Part shown: positions 8,170 through 15,658 of the stretch, one piece after another | Layout of the letters: each line of letters opens with the position of its first letter | Numbering within the stretch: position 1 is the stretch's first letter | Source: Pseudomonas viridiflava | GTDB lineage: Bacteria; Pseudomonadota; Gammaproteobacteria; Pseudomonadales; Pseudomonadaceae | Reading direction: 5' to 3' | DNA length: 44,018 bases | Assembly (NCBI RefSeq): GCF_900580675.1 | Contig: NZ_UTBG01000013.1 | Coordinates: forward strand, 1-44,018 | Translations under genes and position numbers: made by a program | The notes under the pieces: generated by a model | The model's input: the letters and a program-made list of their open reading frames with translations, nothing else | What the model was told of the DNA's origin: nothing | The model's database searches: none

Positions 8170-8189
8170 TTGTTCAAGCGATTGAACAA
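8170..8189. promoter_or_regulatory. 8-bp inverted repeat upstream of the tsx-like gene
   Basis: TTGTTCAA (8170-8177) and TTGAACAA (8182-8189) form a perfect dyad with a 4-bp spacer, 17 bp upstream of the PurR-like palindrome. It could be a second operator. It lies 33 bp after the mtlR stop and has no T-run, so it is not a convincing terminator. Confidence 0.45.
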
Positions 8190-8205
8190 AGTTGGTACGC
8201 CGCGT

Positions 8206-8217
8206 GCAAACGTTTGC
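8206..8217. promoter_or_regulatory. LacI/PurR-type operator palindrome GCAAACGTTTGC
   Basis: A perfect 12-bp palindrome with the central CG typical of LacI-family operators; it matches the core of the E. coli PurR box (consensus ACGCAAACGTTTGCGT). It lies 75 bp upstream of a nucleoside-channel and purine-nucleoside operon, so a purine-sensing LacI-family repressor is a natural guess. No LacI-family gene is in this window. Confidence 0.6.
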
Positions 8218-8291
8218 GGAATTAACTTGCCAGCCAAGTTCGCCCTTACCCGCTGAAACGGGTTCAAACCGCGTACGAATAGGGATTTTCA

Positions 8292-9254
8292 ATGCACCCC
8301 ACCTCAAGGCGTCAAGCTTGCTTTGGTGTTTCCTTGCTACTGGCGGCCGTTACGGGAGTACTCAGTGCGCCCATTTTGGCGCAGGAAAAACTCGCCGATG
8401 ACTCAGCACAGGGCGAAACCCTCAGCCCTGAAACCAAGGCCCCTGAAGCGAGCCCCACAAAAAAAGGCGTGTACCTGTCGGACTGGTTCAACCAGGACCT
8501 GACGCTGATCGGCAGCAAAGACATCAGCTTCGGCCCCAAGCCGTCCGACGACATTTATCTGGAATACGAGTACTTCGGCCGCAAGGGCCCGTTCGAGTTG
8601 TATGGCTATATCGACGTGCCGAAAATCCTCGGCATCGGTAACAGCAATGACAAAGGCGTGTGGGACCACGGCTCGCCGGTGTTCATGGAGCACGAGCCGC
8701 GGATCTCCATCGACTACCTGGCGGGCCGCAGCCTGGCCATTGGCCCGTTCAAGGAATGGTACGTGGCGTTTGACTGGATCTACGACCACGGCAGCAACAA
8801 GGAAAACCGCGCCAACACCTTGTACAGCGGCCTCGGCACCGATATCGACACCCACTCGCGGGTCAACCTGTCGGCCAACTTCTACGGGCGTTACCAGTGG
8901 GAAAACTATGGCGCGAGCAATGAGTATTCGTGGGACGGCTACCGCGCGCAGATGAAGTACATCGTGCCCATCAGCAGCTTCGACAACGGCGCATCGCTGA
9001 CCTATATCGGCTTCACCAACTACGATTTCGGATCAAGCCTGCACAAGGACAACCCGGCACGTACCGCCAACTCCACGGTGGCAACCAACGTGCTGCTGTA
9101 CTCGTTTACCCACCTGCGTTTCACCCTGGTCGGCCGTTACTTCCACAACGGCGGCAATTGGGAAGATGGCAGTGAGCTGAATTTTGGCGAGGGTAATTTC
9201 CGCGCCCGCTCGGACGGCTGGGGTTACTACGCCGGTGTGGGCTACCAATTCTGA
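8292..9254 (+). CDS. Tsx-like nucleoside-specific outer membrane channel
   Basis: A 320-aa exported beta-barrel protein. A signal peptide spans residues 1-30, with a likely cut after ILA. The mature part resembles the Tsx family: a WFNQDLTLIGSKDISFGPKP segment, a DDIYLEYEYFGRKGPFELYGYID strand region, alternating aromatic strands and a C-terminal aromatic residue (GVGYQF) as needed for barrel assembly. Tsx proteins admit nucleosides across the outer membrane. It is followed after 14 bp by the NUP gene, and together they look like a nucleoside-scavenging operon. Two dyads upstream suggest regulation. About 50 residues after the signal peptide are low-complexity and poorly conserved in appearance. 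Confidence 0.85.
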   Translation: MHPTSRRQACFGVSLLLAAVTGVLSAPILAQEKLADDSAQGETLSPETKAPEASPTKKGVYLSDWFNQDLTLIGSKDISFGPKPSDDIYLEYEYFGRKGPFELYGYIDVPKILGIGNSNDKGVWDHGSPVFMEHEPRISIDYLAGRSLAIGPFKEWYVAFDWIYDHGSNKENRANTLYSGLGTDIDTHSRVNLSANFYGRYQWENYGASNEYSWDGYRAQMKYIVPISSFDNGASLTYIGFTNYDFGSSLHKDNPARTANSTVATNVLLYSFTHLRFTLVGRYFHNGGNWEDGSELNFGEGNFRARSDGWGYYAGVGYQF

Positions 9255-9268
9255 TCAAGGAGTATGAG

Positions 9269-10297
9269 ATGAAAACGTTTACCCGTGTTTCGCTGGCCGT
9301 GGGTTTGGCCCTGCTGCCCCACGTGGTGCTGGCTTCGGCGCCCGCGCCGATCAAGCCTAAAGTGATGCTGATCACCATGTTCGCCCCCGAGGCGCAAACC
9401 TGGATCGACCGCCTCGAACTCAAGCAGGAAGTGCGCGTGCCGGGCCTGTCGGCTGAATACCCGGTGATCCGCTGCAACACCCAGGACGTGTGCCTGCTGG
9501 TGACCGGCATGGGCCAGACCAACGCTGCCGCGTCCACCCTGGCCCTGGCCTTGTCGCCCAAGTTCGACTTGCGCCAGAGCTATTTCCTGATCGCCGGGAT
9601 CGCCGGTATCAGCCCCAAGCACGGCACCATCGGCACCGCCGCCTGGGCGCATTACCTGGTCGAATTCGGCACCCAGTGGGAGCTGGACTCGCGGGATGCG
9701 CCCAAGGACTGGCCAACCGGCTATATCGGCATCAACACCAAGGGCCCCAACGAGAAACCGCCGCTGGACTACAAGACCGAAGTGTTTGAGCTAAACCCGA
9801 AGCTTCAGGCCAAGGCGTTCGCGTTGTCGCAGAAAGTCGAGCTGACGGAAAGCAAGGAGTCCAGCGCCTGGCGCAAACACTATCCGGCCGCCCCGGCCAA
9901 TCAGCCGCCGCAAGTCACCCGCTGCGACACCCTGGCGGGCAATACCTGGTTCTCCGGCACGCGCCTGAGCGAGCGCGCCGAAGTCTGGACCAAGTTGCTC
10001 ACCGACAATAAAGGCGAGTACTGCACCACCCAACAGGAAGACAACTCCACTTACGAGGCCCTGCTGCGCGCCAGCCGTGAAGGTTTGGTGGATATCCAGC
10101 GCCTGGCCGTGGTGCGTGCAGGTTCGGATTTCGACCGTCCATACCCTGGCTACAGCGAAGTCGACAACCTGCTCAAATATGCTGATCAAGGCGGCTTCGT
10201 GCCAGCACTGGAGAACCTGTACCGTACGGGGAACCCGCTGGTCCAGGCTATCCTGAAGAACTGGTCAGCTTGGGAAAAAGGCGTTCCCGAAGCCTAG
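9269..10297 (+). CDS. NUP-family purine nucleoside 'permease', exported
   Basis: A 342-aa protein of the purine nucleoside permease (NUP) family, first described from fungal nucleoside transport. A signal peptide covers residues 1 to about 23 (MKTFTRVSLAVGLALLPHVV), then PKVMLITMFAPEAQTW, VTGMGQTNAAAS and IAGIAGISPKHGTIG. These resemble the nucleoside phosphorylase fold. No transmembrane helix is visible after the signal peptide, so a periplasmic nucleoside-binding or cleaving enzyme seems more likely than a true permease (inference). AAGGAG lies 8 bp before the ATG, 14 bp after the Tsx-like gene. Confidence 0.82.
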   Translation: MKTFTRVSLAVGLALLPHVVLASAPAPIKPKVMLITMFAPEAQTWIDRLELKQEVRVPGLSAEYPVIRCNTQDVCLLVTGMGQTNAAASTLALALSPKFDLRQSYFLIAGIAGISPKHGTIGTAAWAHYLVEFGTQWELDSRDAPKDWPTGYIGINTKGPNEKPPLDYKTEVFELNPKLQAKAFALSQKVELTESKESSAWRKHYPAAPANQPPQVTRCDTLAGNTWFSGTRLSERAEVWTKLLTDNKGEYCTTQQEDNSTYEALLRASREGLVDIQRLAVVRAGSDFDRPYPGYSEVDNLLKYADQGGFVPALENLYRTGNPLVQAILKNWSAWEKGVPEA

Positions 10298-10310
10298 TGA
10301 AAACCAAAAT

Positions 10311-10437
10311 GTGGGAGCGGGCTTGCTGTGGCGAGCAAGCTTGCTTGCGCTGGGGTGCGAAGCGGCACCAAAAAGCCGGCTCCAGCTGCGCTGTCGAACG
10401 GGAGCAAGCTCCCTCGCCACAGCAAGTCCGCTCCCAC
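10311..10437. repeat. REPIN copy 2, nested inside an outer GTGGGAG palindrome pair
   Basis: Positions 10328-10420 repeat the 93-bp element of 4745-4837 in the opposite orientation, differing at one base. The copy is enclosed by a second pair of arms, GTGGGAGCGGGCTTGCT at 10311-10327 and AGCAAGTCCGCTCCCAC at 10421-10437. It lies between the convergent NUP and oxidoreductase genes. Confidence 0.85.
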
Positions 10438-10451
10438 GTTTTTAGGCCGTA

Positions 10452-11411
10452 TTAAGGCAGGAAGATAATCTTGTCGGCACTGCCGCCGTTCACCTCTTCG
10501 TAGCACTGCACCCCATCGGCCAATGCCACTTCACGCAGCCCGGTGGGCAATGGCAGCAAGCCTTCATCAAAGAAGCGTCCGAACTGCTCCAGCATCACCG
10601 CACACTGCTCGCAGTTGTAGAGCAACGAGTTGATCCCCACCACCGAGCCGCCCTTGCGGTACAGGGCCAGGGCCGGCAATTGCACATGGCCGTCCACCGG
10701 CGCGGCGATGATTGCGATGCGACCGAACGGCGCCAGGCCTGCCACGGCCGCCGGCAGCCAGAACCCCGTGGTGTCGAAGATGACGTCGGCGCCGCCCTTA
10801 AACACCGCATTCACCTGCATGCCCAGGGTTTCGGGGTTGCCCGGGGCAATCGCCTCAAACCCTTGCGCCTGCAACACCTCGACCTGATCCGCCTTGCGCA
10901 CAGCCGCCAGTACCTCGGCACCGCGAATTTTCGCCAGCGCCAGGGCCGCGCTGCCTACGGCGCCATTGGCACCAATCACCAGCAACCGCGTACCTTTGCC
11001 TACACCGCTGCGCTCCAGGGCATCCCAAGCGGTGGTGTACGGCACGCCCAGGCTGGCAGCTTGAGCGAAGCTCAGGTGAGCGGGTTTATGCGCCACACCT
11101 TTGGCCGATACGGTCAGGTACTGCGCGTGGGAGCCGTCGGCAAAAAAACCCAGGTCGCGGCCAGTGCCCCAAACCTCCTGGCCGACCAGTGCCGGTGGGC
11201 CTTGCACCACCACGCCGGCGAAATCGCGGCCGGGAATGCGCGGCAAGGTCGTGTAGGGGAACCGGCCAAGCACGTTTTTCACGTCGCTGGGGTTGAGGCC
11301 CGCAGCCTTGATCTGTACCAACACTTCATCGGCGGCCGGCACCGGGGTGGCGACGTCGACGAAACCCAGGGCAGTGAGGTCGCCGGTGGCGGAAAATTGC
11401 AGTGCTTTCAT
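10452..11411 (-). CDS. Zinc-type alcohol dehydrogenase-like / quinone oxidoreductase (MDR superfamily)
   Basis: A 319-aa medium-chain dehydrogenase/reductase. The N-terminal GroES-like domain includes KAAGLNPSDVKNVLGRFP and IPGRDFAGVV. The Rossmann domain begins with LLVIGANGAVGSAALALAK near residues 140-158. The cysteines of catalytic and structural zinc sites are not seen, so it is probably a zinc-free NADPH-dependent reductase of quinones or enones. The ATG at 11411 is preferred because AAGGAT precedes it. It lies 28 bp downstream of the XapX gene on the same strand; the AraC gene at 11712 may regulate both. Confidence 0.85.
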   Translation of the reverse strand: MKALQFSATGDLTALGFVDVATPVPAADEVLVQIKAAGLNPSDVKNVLGRFPYTTLPRIPGRDFAGVVVQGPPALVGQEVWGTGRDLGFFADGSHAQYLTVSAKGVAHKPAHLSFAQAASLGVPYTTAWDALERSGVGKGTRLLVIGANGAVGSAALALAKIRGAEVLAAVRKADQVEVLQAQGFEAIAPGNPETLGMQVNAVFKGGADVIFDTTGFWLPAAVAGLAPFGRIAIIAAPVDGHVQLPALALYRKGGSVVGINSLLYNCEQCAVMLEQFGRFFDEGLLPLPTGLREVALADGVQCYEEVNGGSADKIIFLP

Positions 11412-11439
11412 AGCGCAATCCTTAACGGGAAAGTAAAAC

Positions 11440-11613
11440 TCAGGACAACCAGCCACTGACCAACTGCCGCCCCATGGGCCACAGTTTTTCACCGAGCAGC
11501 ATGCCCATCAGGCCCACCAGCGCGATGGCCGGCGGCGCCGGGGAGCGGAAATCCAGGGCACCGTAGATCACGCCGACAGACAGGCCGATGGCGAGGGAGA
11601 TCAGGTAGTTCAT
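11440..11613 (-). CDS. XapX domain-containing small membrane protein
   Basis: A 57-aa protein beginning MNYLISLAIGLSVGVIYGAL, with a second hydrophobic stretch AIALVGLMGMLLGE. This two-helix pattern with a central D-x-RSPAPPAIAL segment is the XapX (DUF1427) signature. The function is unknown; family members are often encoded next to oxidoreductases, as here, 28 bp upstream of the MDR gene. The start has AAGG about 11 bases upstream. Confidence 0.82.
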   Translation of the reverse strand: MNYLISLAIGLSVGVIYGALDFRSPAPPAIALVGLMGMLLGEKLWPMGRQLVSGWLS

Positions 11614-11711
11614 GGGGTTGAGCCTTGTAGGTTGATGGGCTCAGTGTAGAGAGCCCAATCCTGAAGCATCGGCCAAGTGCTTCAGGATTTCGGCCAATGC
11701 TCAGCCAACCC

Positions 11712-12485
11712 TCAGCTAACGTAGTGCGAAGGTGCGACACCGAGTTCACGACGGAACATGTCGCTGAAACTGCTCGGCGAGTACCCGAGGGAGCGCGCAA
11801 TCCCGCTCACCGACTGGCCCTGGATCAGCTCCGCGACCGCCGTGGCCAATTGCACCTGGCGGCGCCATTCGGCGAAACCCATGCCGAGGTTGTTCCGGAA
11901 CAACCGCGCCAGCGTGCGCACGCTGGCGCCGGCCGTGTCGGCGTGCTGCTCGAACGAGATCTCCAGGGACGGCGCAGCCATGACCGCCTGGCATGCATTG
12001 ATCAGCCGCCGATCCGCGTCCACCGGCATTGCGATGCGGATCTGCGAGCGGCGCGCCCGCCGCAGCTCCAGTAAAGCCAGGCCGACCACCGCCTCGTAAT
12101 ACCCCGCATCAATGCTGTCGCCCTGCTCCACCAGCGTTACGATCAACTCGCGCAGCAGCCCGCCGACCTCGATCACCTGCACCTGGCTGTCCAGCGTCGC
12201 CGCCAACGCCGGGCGCAGGTAGATATTGCGCATCTGCAAGTCCGACACCACGCGAATCCCATGCTCCACCCCAGGCGGCAGCCATACCGCGCGCTGAGGC
12301 GGCACCACCAGGGCTTCGCGCGGGGTCTCGACCCACATCACGCCGCTCATGGCATAGAGCAATTGGCCCCAGTCATGGCTGTGCGGTTCCACGTACAGCC
12401 CACGCGGGTAGGTGCGTGCAAGCGGTTGCACCGGAACGGCGTGATCACTGAGGTCGGGGGGCGCAGCCAGGGCCATGGTGGACAT
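11712..12485 (-). CDS. AraC-family transcriptional regulator
   Basis: A 257-aa regulator with an N-terminal cupin domain (PHSHDWGQLLYAMSGVMWVE and VVPPQRAVWLPPGVEHGIRV) and a C-terminal double HTH (SVRTLARLFRNNLGMGFAEW, then SVSGIARSLGYSPSSFSDMF). This cupin type is common in small Pseudomonas AraC regulators, including the one at 19314. The start at 12485 is judged from where the conserved part begins; an in-frame extension to 12635 would overlap the divergent gene at 12594. It lies 98 bp upstream of XapX on the same strand, so the XapX-oxidoreductase pair is a possible target. The effector is unknown. Confidence 0.85.
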   Translation of the reverse strand: MSTMALAAPPDLSDHAVPVQPLARTYPRGLYVEPHSHDWGQLLYAMSGVMWVETPREALVVPPQRAVWLPPGVEHGIRVVSDLQMRNIYLRPALAATLDSQVQVIEVGGLLRELIVTLVEQGDSIDAGYYEAVVGLALLELRRARRSQIRIAMPVDADRRLINACQAVMAAPSLEISFEQHADTAGASVRTLARLFRNNLGMGFAEWRRQVQLATAVAELIQGQSVSGIARSLGYSPSSFSDMFRRELGVAPSHYVS

Positions 12486-12593
12486 ATCGATCAGGGGTAA
12501 GCCGCCATGGTAATGACCGCCGCTCGACAATCCGAGTGAATTTTTGGCGCCCACAAGGATCACTTGCTTTACACCACCAGGGTTGATGGGCCA

Positions 12594-12836
12594 ATGAATA
12601 ACGCAAAACTGTTTGTAATCGACTACACCCTGCACGGCGAGCCCAGGTCATTCATCATCCGCCTGGAAAAGCTCGACACGCTGGAAGCCTGGCATTGGGC
12701 AAGCTGCGATGCCGGTGTAGGCCGCATCGGCCGCTTCGCGCGTGAACAAGTGAAGAAGACCAGCCCGCAGCAGGCCGAAAAATTCGGTATTAAAAATGTG
12801 CAATGGCGCCGCTCGGACGTGCGCGCTCAGGCTTGA
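12594..12836 (+). CDS. Small conserved Pseudomonas protein, DUF6555-like
   Basis: An 80-aa protein beginning MNNAKLFVIDYTLHGEPRSF, with a conserved-looking WHWASCDAGVGRIGRF core near residues 33-48. I recall this as a Pseudomonas-specific family of unknown function (DUF6555), without certainty. It has no membrane segment or signal peptide. A TTG at 12564 with AAGGAT before it would add 10 residues, but the ATG fits the family start. It is 15 bp upstream of another small gene, probably an operon. Confidence 0.75.
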   Translation: MNNAKLFVIDYTLHGEPRSFIIRLEKLDTLEAWHWASCDAGVGRIGRFAREQVKKTSPQQAEKFGIKNVQWRRSDVRAQA

Positions 12837-12851
12837 AAGGGAGAGACAACG

Positions 12852-13115
12852 ATGGCTTCAGTCAATGGCAAGGCACGCATTGATTACACCCAGGACACCT
12901 TATTCGGTCCACTGGCTAAACATGCCGAATGCCAGGTCAGCATGCAACACAAAGCCGGAAGGTTGGAATTGAAGGTGTTCCAGCCGCTGCCGAGTGACTT
13001 GCACGCAGCGCGCACCGTGGTGTTTGCACTGGAAGGACGGCGGACCAGCGCGGTGGTGAAAGACAGCCATCGTTTGTCCGACCACAGCCTGCGCCTGGAT
13101 CTGGAAACTCAATAA
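12852..13115 (+). CDS. Small hypothetical protein
   Basis: An 87-aa cytoplasmic-looking protein with no family I recognise. It has a strong ribosome binding site (GGGAGAG, 8 bp before ATG) and sits 15 bp after the DUF6555-like gene, so it is very likely translated from the same mRNA. Charged and hydrophobic residues alternate in a beta-rich pattern (GRLELKVFQPLPSDL, ARTVVFALEGRRTSAVV). A terminator-like GC hairpin follows directly. Confidence 0.65.
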   Translation: MASVNGKARIDYTQDTLFGPLAKHAECQVSMQHKAGRLELKVFQPLPSDLHAARTVVFALEGRRTSAVVKDSHRLSDHSLRLDLETQ

Positions 13116-13118
13116 AAA

Positions 13119-13142
13119 GTGGGAGGGAGCAACCCCTCCCAC
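13119..13142. terminator. REP-type hairpin, likely bidirectional terminator
   Basis: GTGGGAGGG (13119-13127) and CCCTCCCAC (13134-13142) form a 9-bp perfect stem with a 6-base loop, preceded by five A's that give a T-run on the minus strand. It sits between the convergent hypothetical gene and metallothionein. Confidence 0.7.
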
Positions 13143-13155
13143 ACGTGGACCTGGT

Positions 13156-13326
13156 TCAGCTTTTAGCCGATTTGGCGCATTCGCAGCCGGTGGCCGCCGC
13201 GCAAGGCTCGCCATGGGCATGCTGCTCTGCACAGCCCTGGCAGCAATAGCCCTTGCCATCCTTCATTATCGCGTCGACACCCAACACACACTTGCAATGT
13301 GGGCAGGCACAGGTTTCATTCGGCAT
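13156..13326 (-). CDS. Bacterial metallothionein (BmtA/SmtA type)
   Basis: A 56-aa cysteine-rich protein too short for most gene lists. It has ten cysteines at residues 6, 8, 11, 13, 28, 29, 32, 42, 48 and 50 and histidines at 10, 36 and 38. The opening CACPHCKC and the YCCQGCAEQHAHGEPC middle match the zinc-binding metallothioneins of cyanobacteria and Pseudomonas, which store zinc and bind cadmium. AGAAGGAGTCTGACC before the ATG is an excellent ribosome binding site. The 5' region holds a GC-rich hairpin at 13355-13375. The regulator is not evident here. Confidence 0.93.
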   Translation of the reverse strand: MPNETCACPHCKCVLGVDAIMKDGKGYCCQGCAEQHAHGEPCAAATGCECAKSAKS

Positions 13327-13415
13327 GGTCAGACTCCTTCTTCATGGTCGTCCCGGTGCGGCGAGCGCCGGCACCTTAAGCAGTGACTGCGGCCCGCCGT
13401 CGATGGTTCAAACCT

Positions 13416-13868
13416 TCAGTCGGTGCGCGTATTGCTGCGGTACATGAACACCAGCGCCAGTGCCAGACAGACCATCGCCACAATACGGCTGCCAGACAAT
13501 TCAATGGCCGGGTTGCCCAGCCAGCCGAAGTTGTCGATCAACATGCCCATGCCCAATTGCCCGACGATCACCGCCACGGTGGCTACGGCCGTGCCGACCA
13601 CCGGCACCGCGCCGACCATTACCATCATGTACACCACGCCGAACAGCGCGCCGGTCAGCTGCCACTTGGGCACGTCCAGCAGGCTCAAGGCCTGGGCCGG
13701 TTCGAAGAAGAAAATCAGCAACGCGGTGGTGAGCGCGCCCACCGCAAACGTCAGCAAGCTACTGCGCAGCACGCCGACGGCCTGGCCCAGGCGACCGTTG
13801 ATTGCCGCTTGCACACTCAGCACCGCACCCGCGGCAATCACTAACACCAATAGTAAAATCAGATTCAT
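13416..13868 (-). CDS. DMT-superfamily transporter, YdcZ (DUF606) type, second of a pair
   Basis: A 150-aa membrane protein with about five transmembrane helices, beginning LILLLVLVIAAGAVLSVQAAINGRLG. The VQAAINGRLGQAVG segment and QLGMGMLIDNFGWLG are typical of the YdcZ half-size drug/metabolite transporters. It begins 4 bp after the stop of a similar gene, so the two probably form an operon and perhaps a heterodimeric exporter. The substrate is unknown. Confidence 0.85.
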   Translation of the reverse strand: MNLILLLVLVIAAGAVLSVQAAINGRLGQAVGVLRSSLLTFAVGALTTALLIFFFEPAQALSLLDVPKWQLTGALFGVVYMMVMVGAVPVVGTAVATVAVIVGQLGMGMLIDNFGWLGNPAIELSGSRIVAMVCLALALVFMYRSNTRTD

Positions 13869-13872
13869 CGCC

Positions 13873-14361
13873 TTAACCTCGTGCAGTCAAAACAAGTGCC
13901 GCCACAATCAGCGCCAGGGCAATCCAGCGCTCGCCATTCACACGCTTACGCGCCGTGCCGAACCAGCCGAAATGGTCGATCAACACGCTCTGGCCCACCT
14001 GCCCTGACAGAATTGCGATCATGGTCATCGCGATGCCGATATGCGGCGTGGCCAAGGTCAGTACCACCACATACATCGGCCCGAGGAAGCCGCCGATCAG
14101 TTGCCAGCGCGGCAGGTCGGTCAACGCCGGGCCCTTTTGCGGGCCGCTGAACAACAGCAGCAAATACAGGATCGCCGAGCCGACGCCAAAGATGCTCAAG
14201 GTCGCCCACAGGTGCCCCACCTGCACACCCAGCGGCCCGAGCAAGCCGGCCTCTACCGACAGGCCCATGCCGGCCAGGATCACCAGCGGCAGCAACAGCA
14301 ACCGAAGTAGGTTCTTTTTCGGCGTAGCCTGCGCTACGCCCTCGATGGAACTTGCCTGCAT
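13873..14361 (-). CDS. DMT-superfamily transporter, YdcZ (DUF606) type, first of a pair
   Basis: A 162-aa membrane protein paralogous to the gene immediately downstream. It shares GLSVEAGLLGPLG (position of the sister's SVQAAINGRLG), LPRWQLIGGFLGPMYVVV (sister: VPKWQLTGALFGVVYMMV) and GQVGQSVLIDHFGWFG. About 22 extra N-terminal residues precede the first helix. It is divergent from the LysR gene at 14479, 117 bp away, which is the likely regulator. Confidence 0.85.
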   Translation of the reverse strand: MQASSIEGVAQATPKKNLLRLLLLPLVILAGMGLSVEAGLLGPLGVQVGHLWATLSIFGVGSAILYLLLLFSGPQKGPALTDLPRWQLIGGFLGPMYVVVLTLATPHIGIAMTMIAILSGQVGQSVLIDHFGWFGTARKRVNGERWIALALIVAALVLTARG

Positions 14362-14478
14362 ACATCACCTGCGCTTCAAGATAGGAAACATGGCGCGCAT
14401 TATCCGGTGGCCGTGCTGTGCGATAAATGGGAGCATACGGACAACACCTTTGCGCATTACGCACAGCCTGGAGGCATG

Positions 14479-15411
14479 ATGCAGGGTTTGAACGAGTTGA
14501 GTTTCAAGGCGCTGCGCCTATTCGTCGCGGTGCTGGACCATGGGAGTTTTTCTGAAGTCGCCCGACGCGAAGGCCTGGCGCCCTCCTCGATTTCGCGGCA
14601 AATCCAACTGATGGAGCAGGCGCTGGGCCAGCAGTTGCTCTATCGCCACACCCGCGCGGTCTCACCCACCGAGGCCGGGCGCCTGCTGGGGCGGCATGCG
14701 CGGCTGATGCTCGAACAACTGGAAGCGGCCGGCCAGGCGCTGCAGGAACAGGAAAGCGAACCCAGCGGCCTGGTGCGCATCAACGCGCCGATGGTGTTCG
14801 GCCAGCGCCATCTGTCACCGTGGCTCGGCGAATTGTGCCGACGCTACCCGAAGCTGCAACTGGATATCCAGCAAACCGACACCTACGTCGACCCGTTGCA
14901 GGACGGCACCGACCTGATGTTTCGCATCGGCGTGCTCAACGACTCCAGCATGCAGGCGCGTATTTTCGCGCCCCAGCGTTTTCGCCTGGCCGCCAGCCCC
15001 GCCTACCTGGCGCTGCACGGCACGCCCCGGCACCCTGACGAACTGATCAACCACCAATGCCTGGCCTACAAAGGCATCACCGGCCAGCAACGCTGGTTCT
15101 TCCGCCGCGGCCAGGGCGACTGGAAGCCCTACAGCGTGAAGGGCCCGATCACCGGCAACCACGCCGACACCCTGACCCACGCCGCCGAACAGGGCCTGGG
15201 GCTGGTGGTGTTTCCATCCTGGCTGATCGGCGAAGGCCTGCGTGCGGGCACCTTGCAGGCAGTGCTGACCGACTATGAAGTGGCGACCACCCTGGAACCG
15301 CAGCAGATTGCCGCGCTGTGGCCGGGCAGCCGACGCTTGTCGCTCAAGGTGAGGACGGTGATTGATTATTTTGTGGAGTGTTTTGGGGGGGTGCCGTATT
15401 GGGATCGGTGA
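14479..15411 (+). CDS. LysR-family transcriptional regulator
   Basis: A 310-aa LysR-type protein. The HTH is near residues 9-60 (RLFVAVLDHGSFSEVARREGLAPSSISRQ, read in two parts, then QLLYRHTRAVSPTEAGRLL). The effector domain follows, with SGLVRINAPMVFGQRHLSPW. Two tandem ATGs lie at 14476 and 14479; the second is chosen because GGAGG ends only one base before the first. It is divergent from the paired YdcZ-type transporters and is probably their regulator. Confidence 0.88.
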   Translation: MQGLNELSFKALRLFVAVLDHGSFSEVARREGLAPSSISRQIQLMEQALGQQLLYRHTRAVSPTEAGRLLGRHARLMLEQLEAAGQALQEQESEPSGLVRINAPMVFGQRHLSPWLGELCRRYPKLQLDIQQTDTYVDPLQDGTDLMFRIGVLNDSSMQARIFAPQRFRLAASPAYLALHGTPRHPDELINHQCLAYKGITGQQRWFFRRGQGDWKPYSVKGPITGNHADTLTHAAEQGLGLVVFPSWLIGEGLRAGTLQAVLTDYEVATTLEPQQIAALWPGSRRLSLKVRTVIDYFVECFGGVPYWDR

Positions 15412-15605
15412 GTTGCCGCTCTGCTATTGAGGAAATTTCCTGCTTGGAAAAGTAGGTCCGTTCTGAATTTACGGGCCAGTATTTCCTGGAGCCAAGCGCG
15501 GCGGCAGACTCTGTCTCAACTATTTCAGGACGAATGTCATGGCTTTCAAATACTACAAGCAATCGCGCGATGACCGAGTCGCTGCAACCAGCCGTCTGGC
15601 AGTCT

Positions 15606-15643
15606 TTGATAGCGCACCAAGTTTTGGCTATATTTGGCCAAAA
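15606..15643 (+). promoter_or_regulatory. Promoter and autoregulatory operator of the Phd/PIN toxin-antitoxin pair
   Basis: TTGATA (15606-15611), a 17-bp spacer and TATATT (15629-15634) form a near-ideal sigma70 promoter. An inverted repeat, TTTTGGC at 15622-15628 and GCCAAAA at 15637-15643, encloses the -10 box, exactly where a self-repressing antitoxin would bind. Transcription would start about 18 bp before the antitoxin ATG at 15659. Confidence 0.7.
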
Positions 15644-15658
15644 TATGGAGACAACCCC

